This document shows, piece after piece, positions 45,579 through 54,999 of a DNA stretch of 64,000 nt (positions are counted from its first letter, which is position 1; each line of letters starts with the position of its first letter). The stretch comes from Carboxylicivirga marina (GTDB lineage Bacteria; Bacteroidota; Bacteroidia; Bacteroidales; Marinilabiliaceae), in the NCBI RefSeq assembly GCF_016612505.1, contig NZ_JAENRR010000004.1, forward strand, positions 109,899 to 173,898, in the 5' to 3' direction. The notes below the pieces were generated by a model. That model was given only the letters and a program-made list of their open reading frames with translations, was not told the origin of the DNA and searched no databases. The position numbers were made by a program, and so were the translations under genes.

Positions 45579-45710
45579 ACCACACCTGCTTCTACTTAAT
45601 ACCACCTTAGGTTTGGCCCTAAACCACGTGTGGTTTTGCATGAAACCACCTTAGGTTATGACACAAACCACAGCAGGTTTTGATTCAAACCACGCTTACT
45701 TTTTAACTCA
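45579..45710. repeat. Six-unit tandem array with exact 22-bp period
   Basis: Six units begin with ACCAC at 45579, 45601, 45623, 45645, 45667 and 45689, each exactly 22 bp after the one before. In units 2-5 the pattern is ACCAC-N4-GGTT-N9, preceded by AA in most cases; the two edge units keep only the ACCAC. AACC and GGTT form an inverted repeat in each core unit, and the third gives the near-palindrome AAACCACGTGTGGTTT (45621-45636). The intervals are not conserved in sequence. The array lies between a terminator and the 3' end of metF in a convergent intergenic region of 319 bp. A 22-bp period is not a multiple of three, so it does not encode a peptide repeat. Confidence 0.8.
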
Positions 45711-45772
45711 ATAGATTTGTATCCAATGCAATCAAAAGCCATTAGTCAAACATACAGCAAGTCAAGTTCAGA

Positions 45773-46726
45773 TTAAAAGATTGCCTCAGCCACTTTACGT
45801 GTACTATTGGTTGCCATCATGGTATAAAAATGAAGAATAGGCACATTGTGCTGCATTAACTCCTTCGATTGTTGAATACACCACTCTACCCCTACTTGTT
45901 TCACCTCATCGTTGTTTTTACATTTTCGTATCTCCTTCGCAAAAGCCTCAGGGATATCGACATGAAAAACTTTAGGTAAAACGGAAAGTTGATTCATTAA
46001 TGTAATAGGTTTAAGCCCTGGCACTATAGGAATAGTGATACCCATTTCACGAGCGCGTCGTACAAAATCAAAATACTTTTCATTATCAAAAAACATTTGA
46101 GTAACGATGTATTCAGCCCCGGCATCCACCTTTTGTTTTAACCAATGCATATCAGAGTCCATATTAGGTGCTTCTTCATGCTTTTCAGGATAGGCGGCAA
46201 CGCCATAACTAAAAGGCGTGTCAAAGGCATCGAGAAATGTACCATCTAAAAATTTCCCGGTATTTAACTCATTTACCTGATTAATTAAATCCAATGCATA
46301 TTGGTTGCCTTGCTCACTAACAGCCTTAAAACGATCTTTATTAGCATTATCACCTCTAAGGACTAAAATATCATGAATGCCCAAAAAGTTAAGATCAATT
46401 AGGGCATACTCCGTCTCACTTTTAGTAAAACCACTACAAATAATATGTGGCACTACCTTTATGCCGTAACTGTGTTGAATGGAAGCTGCCACAGCAACTG
46501 TTCCTGGTCGTTTACGAATAACTTTACGCTCATACAATCCATTTGTTGTATCCTTATACTCCATCTCATCGCGGTGTGATGTAATATTGATATACAAAGG
46601 ATTAAACTCTTTCAATTGGTCAATTGTATTGAACACCTTGGCAATACTATTTCCTTTTAAAGGAGGAAGCAACTCAAAAGAAAAAGCAGTTTTTTCAGAT
46701 GATTTTATTAAGTCGGCAATAGTCAT
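45773..46726 (-). CDS. metF: 5,10-methylenetetrahydrofolate reductase
   Basis: A 317-aa flavoenzyme that reduces methylene-THF to methyl-THF, the methyl donor for MetH encoded just upstream. The N-terminus has FSFELLPPLKG, with FNPLYINITSHRDEME and VVPHIICSGFTKSE for the active site, and GVAAYPEKHEEAPNM and EYIVTQMFFDNEKYFDF in the TIM barrel. It follows metH by 49 bp on the same strand, so the two are probably co-transcribed. Confidence 0.95.
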   Translation of the reverse strand: MTIADLIKSSEKTAFSFELLPPLKGNSIAKVFNTIDQLKEFNPLYINITSHRDEMEYKDTTNGLYERKVIRKRPGTVAVAASIQHSYGIKVVPHIICSGFTKSETEYALIDLNFLGIHDILVLRGDNANKDRFKAVSEQGNQYALDLINQVNELNTGKFLDGTFLDAFDTPFSYGVAAYPEKHEEAPNMDSDMHWLKQKVDAGAEYIVTQMFFDNEKYFDFVRRAREMGITIPIVPGLKPITLMNQLSVLPKVFHVDIPEAFAKEIRKCKNNDEVKQVGVEWCIQQSKELMQHNVPILHFYTMMATNSTRKVAEAIF

Positions 46727-46775
46727 TATTATTCAATTTAATCGATTCAGCAAATTAACAACTCGATAGCTTATA

Positions 46776-49700
46776 CTACTTATAATCAAGGTTGAGTGGG
46801 ATCCACTTTTCAACATCCTCAGTTGTAGTCCCTTTTCGGCTGGCCACGTCATCAACCTGATCTTTTCCAATTTTACCCAAACCAAAATAAATAGCATCGG
46901 GATGCGCCAGGTATATGCCACTCACTGAAGCATTAGGATACATACTGTAATGCTCTGTTAAGGTAATCCCTGCGTTCTCTTCGGCCGATAATAAATCAAA
47001 TAATGTACGTTTCTCACTGTGATCAGGACATGCCGGATATCCCAAAGCCGGACGAATTCCTCTATATCGTTCACGAATCAGATTCTCATGGTCAATCTTT
47101 TCGTCAGGCGCATATCCCCAGAATTCAGTACGCACACGGTAATGTAGCAATTCAGCAAAAGCCTCCGCTAAACGGTCGGCCAATGATTTTAACAGGATAC
47201 TACTGTAATCATCATGATCATCTTCAAACTGCTTAATCCACTTTTCAATACCGATACCTGCTGTAACAGCAAATCCACCAACATGATCGAAACGATTACT
47301 CTCTTTTGGAGCCACGTAATCACTCAAACAATGGAACACCTCTTTACCAGGTTTATCTTGTTGCTCTCTCAAATGATGGAAAGTAGTCAATACTTCCTGA
47401 CGCGATTCATCGGTATACACTTCAATGTCGTCACCAACACTATGAGCCGGAAAAATACCAAACACGGCATTGGCTTGAAGCATGTGTTCTTTTTCAATGC
47501 GGTCGAGCATCGCCTGTGAATCTTTGTATAGCTTCAAGGCTTCTTCGGCTTTGGCCTTTGCCTCATCAGTGCGATAACGCTCCAACCAACTCGCTTTGGA
47601 AGCATCGTCTATCACCGAATCCATATCGCTGTAATTACCAGTCAATCGCCATGCCTGGAAAAAGAAAGTCCAATCAATAAACTTACGAATCTCACATATT
47701 GGGTAATCTTCTAACACTCGCACACCAGCTTCGGCAGGTAAGGGTAATATGGTGTTCTTCCAGTCAATCTGATGCTTTTTGGCCCTTGTCTCCTCAATTG
47801 GAAGCAAATTGATGCTTTTCTTACTGGCATTACGTTCACGCAATCCCGCGTATTCATTGCGTAAATTGGCCACAAAGCTTTCTTTATCTTTTTTTGATAG
47901 CAACGAGCTCACCACTTGTACACTTTTGGAAGCATCCTTTACATGTACCACCGGTTCGGTATAGTTTGGCTCAATTTTTACGGCCGTATGAATTTTAGAT
48001 GTTGTGGCACCACCAATCATCAAAGGCAGTTTCATATCACGCTTTCCCATTTCGCGGGCCACACTTACCATTTCCTCTAAGGAAGGGGTAATCAATCCAC
48101 TTAAACCAATAATATCCACATCATTTTCAACAGCTTCCATCAGAATTTTCTCTGTCGGCACCATCACTCCAAGATCGATAACCTCGTAATTATTACACGC
48201 CAGGATGACGCCTACAATGTTTTTACCAATGTCATGAACATCACCTTTTACCGTGGCCATTAATATCTTTCCGGCTGATGAACCACCTGAACCGGCAGCT
48301 GCTTTTTCATCTTCAATAAATGGTTGCAAGATGGCAACAGCCTTTTTCATCACACGAGCGGTTTTTACCACTTGCGGTAAAAACATTTTACCCGAGCCAA
48401 ACAGGTCCCCTACCACATTCATTCCATCCATTAACGGTCCTTCGATAATGTCCAGAGAGAATTCATATTTTCCACGAGCTTCTGTTAAATCTTCTTCTAA
48501 AAAATCAGGAATACCTTTGACCAAACAGTATGATAAACGTTCTTCAAGCTTATTCTCACGCCATGCTAAACGGTTATCTTCTTTACCTTCTATCTTCTGG
48601 TCTTTTAATTTTTCAGCAAATTCAATTAATCGTTCTGTGGCATCATCTCGACGGTTAAGAATTACATCTTCTACATGCTCCAATAAATCAGCTGGTATAT
48701 CATCATAAATCTGTAACATACCCGGATTTACAATACCCATATCCATGCCAACTTTAATAGCGTGATATAGGAAGGCAGAATGCATGGCCTCGCGAACTAC
48801 ATTATTTCCACGGAAAGAGAAGGATAGGTTGCTAACACCACCACTAACTTTCGCGTAAGGTAAATTTTCCTTTATCCATTTGGTGGCATTAATAAAATCT
48901 ACACCATAGTTATTATGCTCTTCAATGCCAGTGGCAATGGCCAAAATATTCGGGTCGAAAATAATGTCTTCAGGTGCAAAACTGATTTTTTCGGTTAACA
49001 ACTTATAGGCACGCTCGCATATTTCAATTCGACGCTCATATGTATCTGCCTGTCCGGTTTCATCAAAAGCCATCACCACAACGGCTGCACCATATTGTTT
49101 AATTTTTAATGCTTGAGCTAAAAACGGGTCTTCTCCTTCTTTTAAGCTAATGGAGTTAACGACCGCTTTTCCCTGCAGGCATTTTAACCCAGCTTCAAGA
49201 ACTTCCCATTTAGAGCTATCAACCATTACAGGCAGTTTGGCAATATCAGGCTCTGACCCCATCAGGTTCAGAAAAGTGACCATTTCCTTTTCGCCATCTA
49301 ACATGGCATCATCCATGTTAACATCTATAATTTGTGCTCCTCCTTCAACCTGATCGCGTGCAATGCTTAAGGCTTCCTCATATTTTTCTTCGCGAATAAG
49401 GCGGGCAAACTTACGCGAACCAGCTACATTGGTACGCTCACCAACATTGATGAAATTAAATTCTTTTGAAAAAGTAAGTCCTTCAAGTCCACTTAAACGT
49501 GTGGCATGATCAGGTTCCGCGGCTTTATGTACCTGCGCCTCTTCAATCATTTTGGCAAACTCTCGAATGTGATCCGGGGTTGTTCCGCAACACCCTCCAA
49601 GAATATTCACTAAACCGTTATCGAGGTAGTCTTTTACTTGTGGTGCCATCTGGAGAGGTGTTTCATCGTATTCTCCAAATTGATTCGGTAGTCCCGCATT

Positions 49701-50522
49701 AGGGTAGGCGCTAATTTTAAATGGTGCTCTTTTTCCTAATTCTTCAATATATGGTCGTAGGTCTTTGGCTCCGAAAGAACAATTCAGACCAACTGATAAT
49801 AAATCAACGTGTGATACTGAATTTAGAAAAGCCTCCATCGTTTGTCCAGACAAAGTACGACCACTTGCATCGGCCACCGTTGCAGATACCATCACGGGCA
49901 TTTTATCAATCCCTTTCTCTTCAAGTACTTCATCAATGGCAAATAAGGCCGCTTTAGCGTTTAATGTATCAAAAATGGTTTCAACCAAAAATAGATCGAC
50001 CCCACCTTCAATCAAACCTTCCACTTGCTCTTTGTAGGCATCTTTTAAATCATCAAATGAAACAGCACGATATCCCGGGTTATTAACATCTGGTGATAAT
50101 GAAGCAGTTTTGTTAGTTGGTCCGATAGCTCCCGCTACAAAACGTGGTTTTTGGGAAGTTGATAATTCCTCGGCAACCTCACGCGCAATGCGTGCTGATT
50201 GAATGTTCAACTCCTTCACAACAGCTTCCATATCATAGTCGGCCTGAGATATGGAGGTCGCGTTAAATGTATTGGTTTCGATAATATCAGAACCTGCTTC
50301 AAGGTATTGCTTATGAATTCCTTTAATAATCTCAGGTTGAGTAATCGACAACAGATCGTTATTGCCTTTTAAAGGCGAATTGTGGTTTTGAAAACGCTCA
50401 GCACGAAAATCATCCTCTTCAAGCTGATGGTTCTGAATAAGACTTCCCATGGCTCCATCAAGCAACAGGACACGTTCCTTAATGACCTTATACAACAATT
50501 CTGTTTGCGTCATATTATTCAT
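46776..50522 (-). CDS. metH: Cobalamin-dependent methionine synthase
   Basis: A 1248-aa MetH in one polypeptide. Homocysteine domain (about 1-335) with [18 protein letters not shown] and the zinc Cys pair in [13 protein letters not shown]; pterin-binding domain (about 355-620, [19 protein letters not shown]); cobalamin domain (about 650-890) with the [14 protein letters not shown] motif carrying the B12 His ligand; and a C-terminal activation domain ([38 protein letters not shown]). All four modules needed for reactivation are present. Metabolically paired with metF. Confidence 0.97.
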   Translation of the reverse strand: MNNMTQTELLYKVIKERVLLLDGAMGSLIQNHQLEEDDFRAERFQNHNSPLKGNNDLLSITQPEIIKGIHKQYLEAGSDIIETNTFNATSISQADYDMEAVVKELNIQSARIAREVAEELSTSQKPRFVAGAIGPTNKTASLSPDVNNPGYRAVSFDDLKDAYKEQVEGLIEGGVDLFLVETIFDTLNAKAALFAIDEVLEEKGIDKMPVMVSATVADASGRTLSGQTMEAFLNSVSHVDLLSVGLNCSFGAKDLRPYIEELGKRAPFKISAYPNAGLPNQFGEYDETPLQMAPQVKDYLDNGLVNILGGCCGTTPDHIREFAKMIEEAQVHKAAEPDHATRLSGLEGLTFSKEFNFINVGERTNVAGSRKFARLIREEKYEEALSIARDQVEGGAQIIDVNMDDAMLDGEKEMVTFLNLMGSEPDIAKLPVMVDSSKWEVLEAGLKCLQGKAVVNSISLKEGEDPFLAQALKIKQYGAAVVVMAFDETGQADTYERRIEICERAYKLLTEKISFAPEDIIFDPNILAIATGIEEHNNYGVDFINATKWIKENLPYAKVSGGVSNLSFSFRGNNVVREAMHSAFLYHAIKVGMDMGIVNPGMLQIYDDIPADLLEHVEDVILNRRDDATERLIEFAEKLKDQKIEGKEDNRLAWRENKLEERLSYCLVKGIPDFLEEDLTEARGKYEFSLDIIEGPLMDGMNVVGDLFGSGKMFLPQVVKTARVMKKAVAILQPFIEDEKAAAGSGGSSAGKILMATVKGDVHDIGKNIVGVILACNNYEVIDLGVMVPTEKILMEAVENDVDIIGLSGLITPSLEEMVSVAREMGKRDMKLPLMIGGATTSKIHTAVKIEPNYTEPVVHVKDASKSVQVVSSLLSKKDKESFVANLRNEYAGLRERNASKKSINLLPIEETRAKKHQIDWKNTILPLPAEAGVRVLEDYPICEIRKFIDWTFFFQAWRLTGNYSDMDSVIDDASKASWLERYRTDEAKAKAEEALKLYKDSQAMLDRIEKEHMLQANAVFGIFPAHSVGDDIEVYTDESRQEVLTTFHHLREQQDKPGKEVFHCLSDYVAPKESNRFDHVGGFAVTAGIGIEKWIKQFEDDHDDYSSILLKSLADRLAEAFAELLHYRVRTEFWGYAPDEKIDHENLIRERYRGIRPALGYPACPDHSEKRTLFDLLSAEENAGITLTEHYSMYPNASVSGIYLAHPDAIYFGLGKIGKDQVDDVASRKGTTTEDVEKWIPLNLDYK

Positions 50523-50830
50523 TGGTTTGTAAGTTTTTAGCCAGAAGTCAATAGTTTGAGTGTTACGGTTAACAACACAAGAACAAACCCTTATCGTCTG
50601 ACAATCAAATAATCAGGAAAACTACAATTAGCTGATGATTATTTAATCAATGTGAAAAATGGTTTATGTATATGGTTTATGGTACTTCCTACTTCAACTC
50701 CAATGAGCAGTAAAAAGGTGGTTACAGCATATGTAACAATTGTTTTAAACAATAGTTAGCAACTGAACCAACAAAATTACGATAAAATTTTACCAAATGA
50801 GCACAATCAAATAATGAAGTATTGCACGAA
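50523..50830. other. Intergenic region upstream of metH, no structured element recognised
   Basis: This 308-bp stretch holds the metH promoter. I checked for a SAM or cobalamin riboswitch, expected for this gene, but saw no conserved core motif. It is AT-rich with several weak inverted repeats. No ORF of note. Confidence 0.4.
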
Positions 50831-50861
50831 ACAAAAAAGAGCTACCCAACATGAGTAGCTC
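50831..50861 (-). terminator. Rho-independent terminator of the lipoprotein gene
   Basis: On the minus strand a stem GAGCTAC / GTAGCTC (50855-50861 with 50839-50845) with a 9-nt loop is followed by a run of six T, 27 bp beyond the stop of the gene ending at 50888. Confidence 0.82.
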
Positions 50862-50887
50862 CACAATGAATAAAGGATAATTTTGTA

Positions 50888-51700
50888 TTATAGAGGGTAG
50901 CTTAGCCCACCAATTGTTATTTTTTTGGTGGCATAATTAAGTTCAATCCCGTTTAGTCCGTCAACATTAACAAGCATTTCTCCGTCTTTTATTTGCCATG
51001 GATAAAGCACCAGGTGAAGAGGCGAGGTAATCTGCAAGGCATAATTCACTCCTTTTGAACTAACACCCGTTTGAACCCCTTCGATATAGTATTCATCGTC
51101 AAGAATGTTTAGCGGTGTAGATGCGCCCTTTATCCAGGTTCGGCTTGTGTGTTGAGTAAATTCAATCATTTTACCATCTGGCTTAATCAACTGACCATTT
51201 TTTATTTCTACTTCAAACTCCAGGAAACCGTCAATGTTTTCACCTTTATTTTCTTCAATATGAAAACCTTCTACTTTATAATCATCCTGATAATAATCCT
51301 CAAAAGAAGTTACATGAATACTCCCCTCACTCTTGTACCAATCAGTTGATTCAATATGAATTTTTCCTTTTCGGGTCACTCCATCGACTCCAGTAATGCC
51401 ATTACCAAAATCAACGGTTATCAGAATGGGCCATGGCGAATCACCAACCGGCTGGACACTAATTTTTGCTTGACTGCTTGTATTTTTTAATTGTGCTTGC
51501 ATCTCTGTATCTTCAGCCAATACCACACTATTGCTTGAGGCAGTTGAAGCCTTATTAAATTGCTTCGAAACCATGGTATATTCCGCAAGTGCCTCAATGG
51601 CATTGCTTTTTTGAGAGACTTGATCGATTTCCTCTTTTAACTCACAAGATACTGTAATTAAGAGCATAGCGAACAACAACACTAAAGAGCTATTTTTCAT
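50888..51700 (-). CDS. Lipoprotein of unknown function
   Basis: The 270-aa product starts at the ATG at 51700 (MKNSSLVLLFAMLLITVSCEL), giving a clean lipobox (ITVSC). The earlier in-frame starts encode an implausible basic and aromatic leader. The mature part is beta-rich (QAKISVQPVGDSPWPILITVDF, GVDGVTRKGKIHIESTDWYK, and LNGIELNYATKKITIGGLSYPL at the end), of a type found in many Bacteroidota cell-envelope lipoproteins. No family recognised. Confidence 0.75.
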   Translation of the reverse strand: MKNSSLVLLFAMLLITVSCELKEEIDQVSQKSNAIEALAEYTMVSKQFNKASTASSNSVVLAEDTEMQAQLKNTSSQAKISVQPVGDSPWPILITVDFGNGITGVDGVTRKGKIHIESTDWYKSEGSIHVTSFEDYYQDDYKVEGFHIEENKGENIDGFLEFEVEIKNGQLIKPDGKMIEFTQHTSRTWIKGASTPLNILDDEYYIEGVQTGVSSKGVNYALQITSPLHLVLYPWQIKDGEMLVNVDGLNGIELNYATKKITIGGLSYPL

Positions 51701-51863
51701 TGATTTACAAATTAACATCCTAACTAAACATTGACTAAAACACACATAACGTGCCTGTATACGTGACGATCTGAAAAAGGTTATCAATTGCCATTTGTCA
51801 AATATATTGGATGATTCATCTATTCTTATTAGAAGACATTCAACCATTGGTACTCATTTTTGT

Positions 51864-51871
51864 TATTTTTG
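51864..51871 (+). promoter_or_regulatory. -7 box (TAnnTTTG) of the TPR/protease-like gene
   Basis: TATTTTTG at 51864-51871 matches the -7 consensus and lies 22 bp before the ATG at 51893. It overlaps the alternative start at 51860 and so argues for the later start. Confidence 0.4.
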
Positions 51872-51892
51872 AGCAACCAAAGCTATGAACCA

Positions 51893-53350
51893 ATGACGCT
51901 TGCAAAATACATATTGATTACCGTTTTCAGTGTATTTACTCTGGTTGGGCACTCCCAATCCATTGTAGATATTATTAATACAACTGAAAAGGCTGTATTT
52001 GAGGCAAGAGCATACAATAGCGCAGATTTACAAACGGGTATGGCTTCTGGCTTCTTTTTAAGTGCAGATGGACTGGCCATAACCATGGGTTATATCTTTG
52101 AAAAGTCCGATTCTGCTGTTATAACCACGCGAAGTGGCCGAACCTTTGAAGTTGAAAAGGTTATATCCATCCATCCCCACAGTAACCTGGCACTGATAAA
52201 AGTAGAACAGCTTCGTCAGAAGACTTTTAGTTTTTTGATGCCAGCTAAACAAACATTTAAACAAAACGAAGAATTACTCTTTTTTACGCACCCATTGGAA
52301 TCTGACGACGGCATGACCATCGGACCGGTAAATGATTTGAGCTACTTTCCTTATTTGTCGCGAACAGGTCTAATCGATGGCTCCTATTTTATTCATTCGG
52401 CTGGCGCACCAGCTATTAACAACAAAGGGCAGTTGTGTGGTATTGTTAACACATCGCGCAATGGGCTTCATAAACTACTCTATAACACCTATTTGCTTAA
52501 CGACACAAACTGGATAAACATTAACCTTCCTGTTAAGAAAATAGCTCATTATCAGCATAAGCGCGACAAGCTGAATCATTCTTTTAGTCAATCAATTCTT
52601 AATATTGTTTGTGAGCAATATATTGAGGCGGCAAAAAGCTTGAGCCGATACATAAAAAAGCATCCCGAGGAAGATGTAGCATATTGTTTGCGGGCTTATG
52701 CCAGGTACCATTATCAGAATCTGGTAGGCAGTCGTGAAGATCTAAAAATATGTCAGGAGATAAACCCCGATGGATTTCTTCAATATTTCTTTAAAGCAAT
52801 ATTTGATGTTGCACAAGATAAAGATGATGAAGCACGTGTTAACTTAAACGTTTGTTTGGATAAGAAGGTTGACTTTGCGCCAGCAATAAGCCAATTGGCA
52901 TCGCTTAATTTTGAGCAAAACAAAGATGTAAAAACAGCCTTTAACTGGTTTACAAGTGCTATAAATTCAGATTCCTTACTGGCTGAAGCCTATTATGAGC
53001 GAGCTCGATTGCGCATGCAACATTCATCAGACGAAGAAGCCACACTTGAAGATATTAATAAAACGATATACCTCGATCCAGATCAACCAGGCATTTATTC
53101 TATCCGTGGCACTATTTACTTTTCCAAACAGGATTATTTACCGGCCATACGCGATTTTGATTCTGCCATCGAAAAAGACATTAAAGATGTACATGCCTGG
53201 TTTAACAGAGCTATCGCGCATTATAATTTAGGTTTACATCAGAAAGCTTGCTACGATTGGGATCAAGCTGGAAAACTAGGTAATTATGAGGCTTACAAAT
53301 ACATATCACGCTATTGCAAAAATGTAAAGCGCAATGTATACGGCCGCTAA
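51893..53350 (+). CDS. Secreted trypsin-like pseudoprotease with TPR repeats
   Basis: A 485-aa protein with a signal peptide ending GHSQS. Residues about 35-220 follow a DegP/trypsin-like fold (ASGFFLSADGLAITMGYIF, ISIHPHSNLALIKVE, SAGAPAINNKGQLCGIVNT). All three catalytic positions are changed: the His of TNNHV is Tyr (Y67), the Asp of DLALLKV is Asn (N98), and the Ser of GNSGGP aligns with Ala (A170; a Ser is at 169). The C-terminal half (about 240-480) is made of TPR repeats (VAYCLRAYARYHYQNLVG, PGIYSIRGTIYFSKQDYLPA, HAWFNRAIAHYNLGLHQKA). It is likely a periplasmic binding or scaffold protein, not an active protease. Confidence 0.82.
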   Translation: MTLAKYILITVFSVFTLVGHSQSIVDIINTTEKAVFEARAYNSADLQTGMASGFFLSADGLAITMGYIFEKSDSAVITTRSGRTFEVEKVISIHPHSNLALIKVEQLRQKTFSFLMPAKQTFKQNEELLFFTHPLESDDGMTIGPVNDLSYFPYLSRTGLIDGSYFIHSAGAPAINNKGQLCGIVNTSRNGLHKLLYNTYLLNDTNWININLPVKKIAHYQHKRDKLNHSFSQSILNIVCEQYIEAAKSLSRYIKKHPEEDVAYCLRAYARYHYQNLVGSREDLKICQEINPDGFLQYFFKAIFDVAQDKDDEARVNLNVCLDKKVDFAPAISQLASLNFEQNKDVKTAFNWFTSAINSDSLLAEAYYERARLRMQHSSDEEATLEDINKTIYLDPDQPGIYSIRGTIYFSKQDYLPAIRDFDSAIEKDIKDVHAWFNRAIAHYNLGLHQKACYDWDQAGKLGNYEAYKYISRYCKNVKRNVYGR

Positions 53351-53390
53351 TACTCCCTTTTTTGTACCTTTACATCCTTATTTTTTAAAG

Positions 53391-54489
53391 ATGATAACAC
53401 AAGAAATACTTAAAGATTTAAGCGGACGTGAGTTAGCGCTAAGGAGGTATCTTTGACATCGATCGTAAAAAGGTTGAAATAGAAGAAGAAGAGTTACGCT
53501 CCCAGGCACCCGACTTTTGGAATGATGCTAAAAAAGCTGAGCAACAAATGAAAAAGTTGCGTGAACTTAAAAGTTGGGTAAAAGCCTACGAGGAAGTGGC
53601 CGCTGCCGCAGAAGACTTACAGGTTCTATTTGATTTTCATAAGGCTGGTGAGGCCGATGCCGAAGATGTGAACCAGCAACATGCTCTAACATCTGAGTTG
53701 ATGGAGAAGCTGGAGCTGAAAAACATGCTTCGCCGCGATGAAGATAAGATGGGTGCAGTACTTAAAATCAATGCTGGTGCTGGTGGTACTGAAAGCCAGG
53801 ATTGGGCCGAAATGCTGATGCGAATGTATATTCGTTGGGGTGAATCGCATGGCTATAAAGTCAAAGAAGTAAATTACCAACCAGGAGACGATGCCGGTAT
53901 TAAAACTGTGAGTCTGCAATTCGAAGGTGATTTTGCCTATGGCTATTTAAAAAGTGAAAATGGTGTTCACCGCTTAGTACGACTCTCGCCATTTAATGCA
54001 GCCAATAAACGCATGACTTCCTTTACATCGGTATTTGTTATTCCTTTGATTGATGAATCTATTGATATCGACATCAATCCGAGTGAAATAACCTGGGAGA
54101 CATTTCGTTCAGGTGGTGCCGGTGGTCAGAATGTGAATAAGGTCGAAACCGGCGTTCGATTACGTCACGCGCCATCGGGCATTGTGATTGAAAATACTGA
54201 ATCGCGCTCACAATTAGGCAATAAAGAAAATGCCATGCGCTTGCTTAAGTCACAATTGTATGAAATTGAATTACGCAAGCAACTGGAAGAGCAGAATAAA
54301 GTTGAATCTCAGAAAAAGAAGATTGAATGGGGTTCGCAAATCCGCTCATATGTCATGCAGCCTTATAAATTGGTAAAAGATGTGCGTACCAGCTACGAAA
54401 CATCCAATGTGCAAGCAGTAATGGATGGCGACATCGATGGCTTTATTAAAGCATATCTAATGGAGTTTGGTGCCGAAGAAGTTTTTTAA
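53391..54489 (+). CDS. prfB: Peptide chain release factor 2 with programmed +1 frameshift
   Basis: RF2 reads UGA and UAA stop codons. The gene starts at ATG 53391 and meets an in-frame TGA at 53454-53456 after 21 codons. The site is the classical prfB element: AGGAGG (internal Shine-Dalgarno) and then TAT CTT TGA C. A +1 shift (skipping the T at 53454) continues with GACATCGATCG and gives a 365-aa RF2, the normal length. SPF (RLSPFNAANKRM) and GGQ (GGAGGQNVNKVETGVRLRH) are intact. When RF2 is scarce, the shift raises its synthesis. The start at 53548 seen when the shift is ignored would miss the N-terminal domain. Confidence 0.95.
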
Positions 54490-54537
54490 ACAATTACAAC
54501 AATTATAGGTTAAACTGTTGGACTTAAAGCAAAACAA

Positions 54538-54879
54538 ATGATTACAATATTACATAATCCAAGGTGTTCAAAAAGCCGTGCCGGCGTTGCCTTATTGGAA
54601 GAAAAAGGCGTTGAATTTGAAATATGCAAATATCAGGAGGACATCTTAACACCTGATGAATTAGGTGCAATAATTGAGAAATTAGGCATTCGACCATTGG
54701 AGCTTATCCGTAAAAATGAGGCGATTTATAAAGATGAATTTGCCGATAAAGAATTGTCAGATGAAGAGTGGATTTTAGCCATGTTAGAATATCCACGTTT
54801 AATTGAACGTCCGATTGTAATCAATGGCGATAAAGCCATTATTGGTCGTCCGACTGAAGCAATAGAAAGTGTTTTATAA
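54538..54879 (+). CDS. arsC: ArsC/Spx-family thioredoxin-fold protein (arsenate reductase-like)
   Basis: A 113-aa protein with the glutaredoxin-dependent ArsC pattern: active-site C10 in HNPRCSKSRAGVALL, FEICKYQED, LIRKNEAIYKDEF and the substrate-binding region YPRLIERPIVINGDKAIIGRP. No arsenite pump or regulator is nearby, so it may be a general Spx/ArsC-type enzyme. It follows prfB by 48 bp. Confidence 0.88.
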   Translation: MITILHNPRCSKSRAGVALLEEKGVEFEICKYQEDILTPDELGAIIEKLGIRPLELIRKNEAIYKDEFADKELSDEEWILAMLEYPRLIERPIVINGDKAIIGRPTEAIESVL

Positions 54880-54900
54880 CGCTTACCTTCTATAAAAAAC

Positions 54901-54936
54901 AACCGCTTAGCGAATTATCACTAAGCGGTTTTTTTA
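54901..54936. terminator. Bidirectional rho-independent terminator
   Basis: A 10-bp perfect stem AACCGCTTAG / CTAAGCGGTT (54901-54910 with 54921-54930) has T tails on both strands. It separates the ArsC-like gene from the convergent DUF4097 gene. Confidence 0.88.
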
Positions 54937-54999
54937 TATTAAAAATCACCGGAAAATATATCCTTACAAAATATCATTTCCGGCGAAAGAACCGTTTCA

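Noticed and set aside
45579..45710. CRISPR array
   Set aside because: The period is only 22 bp, the conserved part is about 9 bp, there are no spacers of 25-40 bp and no cas genes nearby.
46776..50522. Large plus-strand ORFs inside metH (for example around 48253-48708)
   Set aside because: They are antisense shadows of the metH reading frame, with low-complexity Ser/Phe-rich translations and no initiation signals.
50523..50830. SAM or cobalamin riboswitch in front of metH
   Set aside because: No conserved core (for example the B12-box) was seen on the minus strand. A covariance-model search would be decisive; a hit would overturn this.
50888..51847. 319-aa form of the lipoprotein gene
   Set aside because: The first 49 residues do not form a signal peptide; the ATG at 51700 gives a clean lipobox.
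53548..54489. Start of prfB at 53548
   Set aside because: It leaves out the N-terminal domain of RF2; the +1 frameshift from 53391 restores the normal 365-aa protein.
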